From: Sphingobacterium sp. CZ-UAM
Lineage (GTDB): Bacteria > Bacteroidota > Bacteroidia > Sphingobacteriales > Sphingobacteriaceae
Reading direction: 5' to 3'
DNA: 64,000 nucleotides
NCBI RefSeq assembly: GCF_002000245.1
Contig: NZ_MTCM01000008.1
Span: 122,258-186,257 of the forward strand
The translations under genes and the position numbers were made by a program. The notes under the pieces are model-generated. The model was not told where the DNA came from and did not search any database. It saw only the letters and a list, made by a program, of their open reading frames with translations. This document shows, piece by piece, positions 9,801 through 15,706 of this stretch. How positions within the stretch are numbered: position 1 is the stretch's first letter; every line of letters starts with the position of its first letter.

Positions 9801-11841
9801 CGAGGAAGCTCAGGTCAGACCATTATTTGGGCCACAGGTGGGGACTGACGAGCAGCTGCTCGGTTATTACGAGGTCAGCATACCACATTATACCTTACAG
9901 GCCCACCCGCAGGTGAATATCCCTTATCAGGCCGGTCAGCCTACAGGTAATTCTCCAGATCAGGTCAATCCGGCCCACGTGGAATGGTACCGGGGGATTA
10001 TCCGTATGCCGTTGGCCGGGGATACGGACCAAAAATACAAAGAACTGCAGGTTGTGCGGATTGAATCGCAGGATCCTTTATTGCTGTATGTGGTCGATCC
10101 CGGTTTTGCAGATAGACCGATCGCGGTGCCAGCTGTTCCTGGGGATACTGTGAAGGTCAACTTTCACCCGGGATATCGGGCTTACTTCTTTAATGAGCCA
10201 ATGCCGGGAGAGTTTCATAAAGCCACTATTGAACCCGCTGAAGGAGCCAATGACCGCAAGACGCTCCTGACCTTGTACAGTCAGGATACGGTACATGAAG
10301 GTTTTACATCAGGAATTGCTACCCCAGCAGTGCTATTGGCTTTGCGGCATGATGAGCCGCAGGATCTTGAACCTCCGGTTGCATTGGGTGAGGGTGGTGC
10401 CGCAGCACAAGGGCGGGCAAGATTCAGTCGTGCTTTCGCACAACCGATGGGGGCGCAGAAAGTTCGTCCGGATTCGACTGGTATGGGAGCCTTTACATTT
10501 GATCTAAAAATTGCCCCCGACACAAGTGGAAAGGCGCGCAATCCTTTTGGCCATGTTTTCTATCGTACAGATGAGGACGAACTGCTGGAGGCCTTGTATA
10601 AACCGGAGACGGTACAGGCGATTCGGACCTCGCTTTCCGCGCTGACCGCCGATCCCTATTATTATCAGCGGTTCCATGAGCTGGCCAACCAGATTTTTCC
10701 GTCTGCAGATGCGGCAGCCTACAATGTGTTTGAGGCAACACCACAGCCCTATGGTTTCCCTGTCCCTGATAAATCGGGCTTGAATTTAAGTTCAGATCCG
10801 CTGGCAGTCAAAAAGCTTAAATATATCGGAGCAATCCAGTCTGTGCTGATGCCGATAACCGAACAACCTGTGATTTTTAATTACGTTAAGGAGGGGCAGC
10901 GTACAGAGCATACAGTTCCTGTTATCCGAAATATAGATGGACAGCTATTGGATCCCAATGATGCGACGTTCAATCCGTTTCCCATGGTACGCAAATTTAC
11001 CGATCCGCAGTTGCCGGATACCTGGTTCCTACGTTTTACGGATTACAACCTGAATAGCAATTCACAGAAACTCTATTTCTATGCTGCGGTAGAGATCAAT
11101 GCTAAACTGCAACCAGGCAACCTAAGTCCTTTTGCGGGTCCTGTTGTGGTGATGCAGACAGTAGCAACAGAGGCGCCCAAGATCAAAGGGTATGAGTTAC
11201 TGCGCAATGAAACCATGGAGTCCAGGTTGCGGGGCATTAGTCTTACCATTGGTGGTTTTTCGGAGGTTGATAAAATCGCGAAGATCCGTCTCTATCGCTT
11301 TGCAACATCCGAACAAGCGGGACGACTTTCGGGCTATCAGGCGGAGATTGAAGAGCTCGTGGAGGGGACAAGCCAGCAGGTTTACAGTGTTGTCGATACA
11401 TTTTCAGCTGTAGACGGAGCGGCTTTTTCCGGAACGACCTACTATTACCGTGCTGTTGGCGTGCGTACAATTGTCAATGAACAGGGGGGATTGGAAGAGG
11501 TGTTGACAGTTCCATCCGAAATTATTGCGGTAACGATTCCTGATGTGAGGAAGGTGGCATCACCTGTATTGAACTATGATCAGACAGCATCCAAATTGAC
11601 CTGGCAGCCCATAGGTACTGATTACGGTTATTACCTTTTCCGACTGAACAATCAGGGAAATTGGATCAAAGTCGCTGGATTTGAAGCACCCGAATCCAAT
11701 CAGGAGATGAGTTATCATCTTAGGACCAGTGATTATCCAAAACAGGATGGAGATGGCAGTCCATTGTACTACCGATTTAAGCTCACTGCCGCCAACACCT
11801 TGGGTGAGTATAGTATACAAGAAAGTGAATTAACAGTGTAA
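6826..11841 (+). CDS. giant multidomain protein (1671 aa) with C-terminal fibronectin-III-like domains
   Basis: The start is ATG 11 bp after the previous stop, and there is no signal peptide. Residues about 1-150 are acidic and helical. The middle contains many beta-rich segments that I cannot assign. The last roughly 230 residues contain two Ig/fibronectin-III-like units, with strand patterns such as KIRLYRFATSEQ, TTYYYRAVGVRT, SKLTWQPIGTDYGYYLFR and PLYYRFKLTAANTLGEYS. It sits between the 2102-aa protein and the fibre-like 295-aa protein in a tight + strand operon. FN3 modules without a secretion signal are typical of phage-tail-like or injected surface proteins, but I do not recognise the whole protein. 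Function not assigned. Confidence 0.72.
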   Translation: MTKVINYHAYHADYSAIADCLDAIYQLEGAGKFDNNGALLQQLRRLESEVLKKLYTRAIYLYAELSGVAPESSPLPDDYFHGDFDQEDFLFDDFYVGYVDFDSTSYHVLFRTILLIFQEIKNRGFKLDEETQLPLVDADLVAFLTAFWQIQASIKAMGIAVCIDGESSPFNNAVGLMLQTSGADGTQGIVPGVHLRWSFTGDLGHQHLPKGNYFDHRNVPLQGYNQADDFVHIYRTPYSADNTLFVDFLIHRPVVLAAERTWIYTINETIGNQLRTSHLRIVFEDEENYDQLLGPYDPVGDPQGFIDQYQGVLRVDVYGKSYFQLGLAVSNSSDAAQPIKLEGISGLTTGNMAATGDLSSYATEIIDAERSRTVLFMAENLKYVRIRKAQQIILKGLQVDTYEGLLADRQPEDWTEVGEGFALSLDDVEVLARLESPQKPIDNLWPHFNEGTRLRAANYVDKWQYGDADDPALRNLVSKFLTLSETDPRAMEELQRDESVTEEVETVRVSYLDVINLIAMDYHFARMLGLGHIDQDLETDLGKKYIYQARYSNKVAETGVIQEYRYTSIPASRLDDRKPEKPLMRPLTYTFPNSMGTLNDMLDTQGYHKTERMRVINIGREKYYAEEQGHNFFADLHARVNHNPALQPKPVYYGIEYRKWTDEHYVKPEITYSLELGGKDYYDYDDSHSEGVLETVPVLDNAESLYTHFITANGKHVYAIYGIDWFGRVSEVSTEVSSDETVFPAINKLQPPSNVAVQYLQEEDPLIFTTQTEQDWLRGRKQAFPGGDIGITRVTFDWLDMVDVSDLSSTTTDELGSIIKADKAQPLFLDRMPLQLIGQIKSVEEVEGEPTLSRMTTAPHILIDGSQVVPQLPAADFDRFRDSILTTADGNFRIHSLLSGQQGVDIILYKRRSESIVSDEEEIPAYGTAVQWQLPKSGDKFTTVENLGQHSNWTPVQATVSLVDFANPQQPVIETTVDIEGNRSQVWVGGITEEAQVRPLFGPQVGTDEQLLGYYEVSIPHYTLQAHPQVNIPYQAGQPTGNSPDQVNPAHVEWYRGIIRMPLAGDTDQKYKELQVVRIESQDPLLLYVVDPGFADRPIAVPAVPGDTVKVNFHPGYRAYFFNEPMPGEFHKATIEPAEGANDRKTLLTLYSQDTVHEGFTSGIATPAVLLALRHDEPQDLEPPVALGEGGAAAQGRARFSRAFAQPMGAQKVRPDSTGMGAFTFDLKIAPDTSGKARNPFGHVFYRTDEDELLEALYKPETVQAIRTSLSALTADPYYYQRFHELANQIFPSADAAAYNVFEATPQPYGFPVPDKSGLNLSSDPLAVKKLKYIGAIQSVLMPITEQPVIFNYVKEGQRTEHTVPVIRNIDGQLLDPNDATFNPFPMVRKFTDPQLPDTWFLRFTDYNLNSNSQKLYFYAAVEINAKLQPGNLSPFAGPVVVMQTVATEAPKIKGYELLRNETMESRLRGISLTIGGFSEVDKIAKIRLYRFATSEQAGRLSGYQAEIEELVEGTSQQVYSVVDTFSAVDGAAFSGTTYYYRAVGVRTIVNEQGGLEEVLTVPSEIIAVTIPDVRKVASPVLNYDQTASKLTWQPIGTDYGYYLFRLNNQGNWIKVAGFEAPESNQEMSYHLRTSDYPKQDGDGSPLYYRFKLTAANTLGEYSIQESELTV

Positions 11842-11874
11842 ATAAATTTTAAGAACAATTTAAAAATTACAATT

Positions 11875-12762
11875 ATGGCAGATATTATTAGCAAAGATCC
11901 CATTAGCAATGAATATGTGGATCGGGTTATCAAGGCAAATGAAATCCTTGATGAAAATTCGGCGAATACCCAGGGTGTACAGCTTAGGCAATTAGTGAAA
12001 GACCTTCGTGACCGGCTTGAGACAGAGGTAGAAAAAAGCAATGCGGCTATTACTGGCAAAGTGGACGCTGTAGCAGGCAAGGGATTGTCGACATTAGACT
12101 TTACACAGGCGGATAAAGATACCATCGACAATTTTAACAATTGGTCCGATGATATTGCGTCGAAAAATTATGTCGATCTTAAGATTGCACCACTACAGAG
12201 TAGTATTGACAATCTTAACACTACTACCAATGGTATCGTTAAACTCTTGGACGCTCCTTTTGGTAAATTATTCAATAATCAAAGCGTAAATGAATTTGCT
12301 TATCTCCGTTATGAGGGATCAAACGGAGCCCAGGCTTATCAGATAAACATACCTGCAGAATTCTATTCCGACTTGAATGGAAAGGGATTTGTACGCCTTA
12401 AATTTTTCCTAAAAATAGTACCTAAAGAGAATGGCATTGTGAATGTTAAGACAAATTTCTTTGGAAATGGTGCACGTGGTTTTGGGATTGTATCAGAGAT
12501 GATGTTAGCATTTCAGAAAAAAGAATATCTCATGGAACTTTTGGTGAAAAGGGGGATAGATGGTACTGAAATATTTGTTTTAAGGGACGCCCAACAAATT
12601 TTGGATCAGCATTCGACGACTGATGACGGTACGGTGGAAATAGAGTGGGCAGATTTTCCAAAACGAATTGACTATATGATGTTCTCAAGCTCCGCGGGTA
12701 CAGGTCGTGCAGATGTGACGATCTCAGGCTTGACCGTGGAAATTGCAAGTCTGACGAACTAA
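11875..12762 (+). CDS. fibre-like protein with conserved N-terminal attachment module (295 aa)
   Basis: The N-terminal module (residues about 10-55: NEYVDRVIKAN, then QLRQLVKDLRDRLE) recurs in the 160-aa protein at 24473-24955 and in the pseudogene at 12795-12914. A heptad-like helix and the neck motif GKGLSTLDFTQADKD (about residues 70-85) follow; this motif type is common in phage tail-fibre and receptor-binding proteins. A second coiled-coil stretch (LQSSIDNLNTTTNGIVKLL) leads into a beta-rich C-terminal domain (about residues 130-295). That order of base module, coiled-coil shaft and beta-sandwich head is that of a trimeric fibre. The gene is third in the + strand operon, 33 bp after the 1671-aa gene. 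No enzymatic motif is visible. A role in receptor binding or display is inferred. Confidence 0.68.
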   Translation: MADIISKDPISNEYVDRVIKANEILDENSANTQGVQLRQLVKDLRDRLETEVEKSNAAITGKVDAVAGKGLSTLDFTQADKDTIDNFNNWSDDIASKNYVDLKIAPLQSSIDNLNTTTNGIVKLLDAPFGKLFNNQSVNEFAYLRYEGSNGAQAYQINIPAEFYSDLNGKGFVRLKFFLKIVPKENGIVNVKTNFFGNGARGFGIVSEMMLAFQKKEYLMELLVKRGIDGTEIFVLRDAQQILDQHSTTDDGTVEIEWADFPKRIDYMMFSSSAGTGRADVTISGLTVEIASLTN

Positions 12763-12794
12763 TCATTTTTGATAAAATACATAATAAAAATTAG

Positions 12795-12914
12795 GTGAAA
12801 AATAATCAAATAACGGATCAATACATCCAGGATGTCATTAAATCCAATCATATTATACAATCCCAATCTCAATAAGACAGATGGGGAAAATTGCGGGAAC
12901 TCATTAAGTTTTAA
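12795..12914 (+). pseudogene. degraded copy of the fibre N-terminal module
   Basis: Starting from a GTG, the translation reads NNQITDQYIQDVIKSN, then in the +1 frame NPNLNKTDG, then back in the first frame GKLRELIKF and stop. The 160-aa protein at 24473-24955 has DDHYIDEIIKSN, NPALNKTQG and KKLRELIKLL in the same order. Two compensating frameshifts and a premature stop therefore separate this from a functional module. It lies 32 bp after the 295-aa fibre gene, so it looks like a decayed tandem fibre gene whose shaft and head are lost. Confidence 0.75.
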
Positions 12915-13055
12915 ATTTTGATTGTCATATTCTTCGGAGCTCCAGGTACGATATCTGGGGCTTCGTTGTTTTTGAGCCGATTTTTGAGCAGCTTCTTTCT
13001 CATAAGAGACAGGATTGATGCAAAAAAAAATTACTGATGGGGAAGCTCAAATTAC
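12915..13055. other. decayed intergenic stretch between + strand operon and SUKH array
   Basis: The only reading frame seen is 30 codons on the - strand (12911-13003, starting MRKKLLKNRLKNNE), which I do not recognise and regard as a possible gene remnant. The last 30 bases match the sequence that follows the other SUKH genes (GGGGAAGCTCAAATTACTTAG), but the far arm of the terminator hairpin seen there is missing. This copy seems truncated at its downstream edge. Confidence 0.4.
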
Positions 13056-13535
13056 TTAGAAAATATTCTCACCGGCTTTATGCCTTTCGATACGGCTATA
13101 AATATGACCGGATAACGTTTCTGCTACTTTAAAATTCCAGTCGGGATAGGCTCCATCTGTTCCTTCGTATACTCCGCCATATACGGCAGGGTCATCACCT
13201 TCATCCAGGCAGACATAAAAGGCCTGAATTCCTCCATACAAGTCGATCGCGAAAAACGGTCGGCCAATATCGCGATTATAATCGGCAAGTTTCTCCCGCA
13301 CATACTCCTGCATTTCATCCATCGAATCAAAAACACTATAATCGAACACATAGCAAGACTCACCTGCCAAATAGAGCAACTCGCGTAGCACTTTAGGAAA
13401 TGGCTTACTGTTGTTATACTTTTGTTCTAAAGTTTCGATTTCTTCCAAATTTAAAGGCCTAATTTCATATTTAAACTTACTATTAGGATAAGCCTCCGGA
13501 TTATCCCTTAAATGTTGCAAATATTGTATTTCCAT
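13056..13535 (-). CDS. SUKH (SMI1/KNR4) family immunity protein, copy 4
   Basis: This 159-aa cytoplasmic protein shows typical SUKH-superfamily features: FPKVLRELLYLAG in the N-terminal half and the central core GRPFFAIDLYGG with DEGDDPAVYGGVYEGTDG. SUKH proteins neutralise polymorphic toxins, including nucleases and deaminases. It is the most distant of four tandem paralogues downstream of the deaminase toxin and the most divergent, with the N-terminus LRDNPEAYPNSKFKYE and the C-terminus HKAGENIF. The N-terminus MEIQYLQHL is shared with the other copies. The start follows an A/T-rich stretch without a strong ribosome-binding site, as usual in Bacteroidota. It probably protects against a variant of the toxin that is no longer encoded here. 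Confidence 0.85.
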   Translation of the reverse strand: MEIQYLQHLRDNPEAYPNSKFKYEIRPLNLEEIETLEQKYNNSKPFPKVLRELLYLAGESCYVFDYSVFDSMDEMQEYVREKLADYNRDIGRPFFAIDLYGGIQAFYVCLDEGDDPAVYGGVYEGTDGAYPDWNFKVAETLSGHIYSRIERHKAGENIF

Positions 13536-13556
13536 GTTTTTATTTTTTTAAGTCTT

Positions 13557-13664
13557 CTAAAAATCCATATTTATAGCTTTCGGATTCGATATAATTTCAT
13601 ATTCAATTTTAACACAGCTTGTTCCGGTTACAAACAGATTATACAGAACGAACTGCAAATAAAA
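13557..13664 (-). pseudogene. toxin C-terminal remnant A
   Basis: The - strand frame is open for 35 codons and ends TSCVKIEYEIISNP followed by a short divergent tail and TAG. The intact toxin at 15707 ends with EIEYEIISNP. The SC matches the second half of the toxin's CSSC motif at nucleotide level (AAGCTGT), after which about 50 bp seem deleted. It directly precedes the SUKH gene ending at 13056, in the position the toxin's 3' end occupies before the first SUKH gene. Confidence 0.7.
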
Positions 13665-13709
13665 TTATTGTTTTTTGGAATAAAGAAGGAAAGAGGGAAT
13701 GTAAATTGA

Positions 13710-13745
13710 TTGAAATAAAAAATTCCCAACATGGTACCGTTGGGG
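13710..13745 (-). terminator. rho-independent terminator after SUKH copy 3
   Basis: On the - strand, GTTGGG (13744-13739), a loop and CCCAAC pair, and AATTTTTTATTT follows. It lies just downstream of the stop of the SUKH gene 13759-14244. Similar hairpins follow the two SUKH genes to its right. Confidence 0.7.
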
Positions 13746-13758
13746 AAGCTCAAATTAC

Positions 13759-14244
13759 TTAGAAAATATTCTCACCTTTTTTAGATCGTTCTATACGGCT
13801 ATAGATATGAGCGGATAACGTTTCAGCCACTTTAAAATTCCAGTCGGGATATGCTCCACGTGTTCCGTGGTATACTCCGCCGTATACGGCAGGGTCATCA
13901 CCTTCATCCAGGCAGACATAAAAGGCCTGAATTCCTCCATACAAGTCGATCGCGAAAAACGGTCGGCCAATATTGCGATTATAATCAACAAGTTTCTCCC
14001 GCACATACTCCTGCATTTCGTCCATAGAATCAAAAACACTATAATCGAACACATAGCAATCCTTACCCGCCAGGTAAAGCAACTCTCGTAATGCTTTAGG
14101 GAATTGTTTACCATTATTATATTTTTGCTCTAATGACTCAATTTCTTCTAAACTCATAGGTTTAATTCTGAATTGATATTTGCTTTCTGCGTGCGGATTC
14201 CGCATTGGGTTATCCTGTAAATGTTTTAAATATTGTATTTCCAT
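13759..14244 (-). CDS. SUKH (SMI1/KNR4) family immunity protein, copy 3
   Basis: This 161-aa paralogue has the same SUKH core (GRPFFAIDLYGG, DPAVYGGVYHGTRG). Residues 1-68 are identical to those of copy 1 (15206-15691), including HAESKYQFRIKPMSLEE. The C-terminal half differs from copies 1 and 2 (SVFDSMDEMQ, KLVDYNRNIG, HGTRG). It is flanked by toxin-end remnant B upstream and a terminator downstream. Its role is inferred from the family and the adjacent toxin: binding and neutralising a toxin domain in the cytoplasm. Confidence 0.85.
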   Translation of the reverse strand: MEIQYLKHLQDNPMRNPHAESKYQFRIKPMSLEEIESLEQKYNNGKQFPKALRELLYLAGKDCYVFDYSVFDSMDEMQEYVREKLVDYNRNIGRPFFAIDLYGGIQAFYVCLDEGDDPAVYGGVYHGTRGAYPDWNFKVAETLSAHIYSRIERSKKGENIF

Positions 14245-14259
14245 GTTGTAATCGTATTT

Positions 14260-14382
14260 TTATTTCAAATTTTTAATATCCCCGACTGTAATCATATTAG
14301 GGGTTGCTATAATTTCATATTCTAATTTAACACAGCTTGTTCCGCCTAGCAACAGATTGCACTGATCGAACAACAAATAAAA
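14260..14382 (-). pseudogene. toxin C-terminal remnant B
   Basis: The frame is open for about 40 codons and reads TSCVKLEYEIIATPNM, then GDIKNLK and stop. The intact toxin ends EYEIISNPNM...GDIKNLK with the same stop context, so this is a degraded copy of the toxin's 3' end lying immediately upstream of SUKH copy 3. The upstream portion (FDQCNLLLGG) aligns with remnant A but not well with the intact toxin, which suggests an internal deletion or a different toxin variant. Confidence 0.75.
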
Positions 14383-14439
14383 TTATTGTTTTTATGGAAT
14401 AAAGAAAAGGAAAAGGGGAAACGTAAAATTGATTGAAAT

Positions 14440-14468
14440 AAAAAATCCCCAACAGGGGACTGCTGGGG
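14440..14468 (-). terminator. rho-independent terminator after SUKH copy 2
   Basis: On the - strand, the stem CCCCAGCA / TGTTGGGG (one mismatch) encloses GTCCCC, and ATTTTTTATTT follows. It lies 15 bp downstream of the stop of the SUKH gene at 14484-14969. Confidence 0.7.
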
Positions 14469-14483
14469 AAGTTTTAAATATTC

Positions 14484-14969
14484 CTAGAAAATATTCTCAC
14501 CTTTCTTAGACCGTTCTATACGGCTATAGATATGTGAGGATAATGTTTCTGCTACTTTAAAATTCCAATCTGGATAGGCTCCATCTGTTCCTTCGTATAC
14601 TCCGCCATATACGGCAGGGTCATCACCTTCATCCAGACAGACATAAAAGGCCTGAATTCCTCCATATAAGTCGATCGCGAAAAACGGTCGGCCAATATCG
14701 CGATTAAATTCGGCTAAACTTTCCCGCACATACTCCTGCACTTCGTCCATCGAATCTAACGCATTATAATCGAATACATAACAATACCTCCCCGCTAAAT
14801 AAAGTAACTCGCGTAAAGCTTTGGGGAATGGTTTGCTATTATTATATTTTTGTTCTAAAGCTTCGATTTCTGCTAATGGCATAGGCTCATTTTCAAATTT
14901 ATATTTGATTTCCGCGTGTGGATTCCGCATTGGGTTATCCTGTAAATGTTTTAAATGTTGTATTTCCAT
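14484..14969 (-). CDS. SUKH (SMI1/KNR4) family immunity protein, copy 2
   Basis: This is a 161-aa SUKH protein. From about residue 69 (NALDSMDE) to the end it is identical to copy 1 (15206-15691) except for V/M in DEVQEY versus DEMQEY. Its first 68 residues differ more (EIKYKFENEPMPLAEIEALE). The core motifs are GRPFFAIDLYGG and YGGVYEGTDGAYPDWNF. It sits between toxin remnant C and a terminator. Immunity function is inferred from family and context. Confidence 0.85.
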   Translation of the reverse strand: MEIQHLKHLQDNPMRNPHAEIKYKFENEPMPLAEIEALEQKYNNSKPFPKALRELLYLAGRYCYVFDYNALDSMDEVQEYVRESLAEFNRDIGRPFFAIDLYGGIQAFYVCLDEGDDPAVYGGVYEGTDGAYPDWNFKVAETLSSHIYSRIERSKKGENIF

Positions 14970-14984
14970 GTTGTAATCATATTT

Positions 14985-15108
14985 TTATTTCAAATTTTTA
15001 ATATCGCTGACTATAATCCTATTCGGGTTTGTTATGATTTCATGTTCAATATTATTAACGCTGCTTTTCGGCTGTCAACAAGCTCTGCTGATCGAACTGC
15101 AAATAAAA
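14985..15108 (-). pseudogene. toxin C-terminal remnant C (frameshifted)
   Basis: The - strand translation ends NIEHEIITNPNRIIVSD followed by IKNLK and stop, matching the end of the intact toxin. Farther upstream the similarity to remnants A and B (YLQFDQQSLLTAEKQ) continues only in another frame, so at least one indel has occurred. It lies directly upstream of SUKH copy 2. Confidence 0.7.
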
Positions 15109-15162
15109 TTATTGTTTTTATGGAATAAAGAAAAGGGGCTATTTCTATAAATAGATTAAAAT

Positions 15163-15192
15163 AAAAAAATCCCCAACATGGTACTGTTGGGG
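15163..15192 (-). terminator. rho-independent terminator after SUKH copy 1
   Basis: On the - strand, CCCCAACAGTACCATGTTGGGG forms a hairpin with stem CCCCAACA / TGTTGGGG and is followed by ATTTTTTTATTTT. It is located 14 bp after the stop of the SUKH gene 15206-15691, the gene nearest the toxin. Confidence 0.75.
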
Positions 15193-15205
15193 AAGCTCAA
15201 ATTAC

Positions 15206-15691
15206 TTAGAAAATATTCTCACCTTTCTTAGACCGTTCTATACGGCTATAGATATGTGAGGATAATGTTTCTGCTACTTTAAAATTCCAATCTGGATAGG
15301 CTCCATCTGTTCCTTCGTATACTCCGCCATATACGGCAGGGTCATCACCTTCATCCAGACAGACATAAAAGGCCTGAATTCCTCCATATAAGTCGATCGC
15401 GAAAAACGGTCGGCCAATATCGCGATTAAATTCGGCTAAACTTTCCCGCACATATTCCTGCATTTCGTCCATCGAATCTAACGCATTATAATCGAATACA
15501 TAGCAATCCTTACCCGCCAGGTAAAGCAACTCTCGTAGTGCTTTAGGGAATTGTTTACCGTTATTATATTTTTGTTCTAATGACTCAATTTCTTCTAAAC
15601 TCATAGGTTTAATTCTGAATTGATATTTGCTTTCTGCGTGCGGATTCCGCATTGGGTTATCCTGTAAATGTTTTAAATATTGTATTTCCAT
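15206..15691 (-). CDS. SUKH (SMI1/KNR4) family immunity protein, copy 1 (cognate candidate)
   Basis: This 161-aa SUKH protein starts 15 bp after the toxin stop on the same strand, the position expected for the cognate immunity gene. It is a mosaic. Residues 1-68 equal copy 3 (MEIQYLKHL through GKDCYVFDY) and residues 69-161 equal copy 2 (NALDSMDE onward) except one residue. The core is GRPFFAIDLYGG and YGGVYEGTDG. The mosaic pattern suggests gene conversion between array members. A terminator follows immediately, so toxin readthrough would normally include only this immunity gene. Confidence 0.9.
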   Translation of the reverse strand: MEIQYLKHLQDNPMRNPHAESKYQFRIKPMSLEEIESLEQKYNNGKQFPKALRELLYLAGKDCYVFDYNALDSMDEMQEYVRESLAEFNRDIGRPFFAIDLYGGIQAFYVCLDEGDDPAVYGGVYEGTDGAYPDWNFKVAETLSSHIYSRIERSKKGENIF

Positions 15692-15706
15692 CTTGTAATC
15701 ATATTT

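Noticed and set aside
13056..15691. CRISPR-like or satellite repeat interpretation of the roughly 720-bp periodicity
   Set aside because: The period is explained by paralogous SUKH genes plus toxin remnants and terminators. There are no short repeats with unique spacers.
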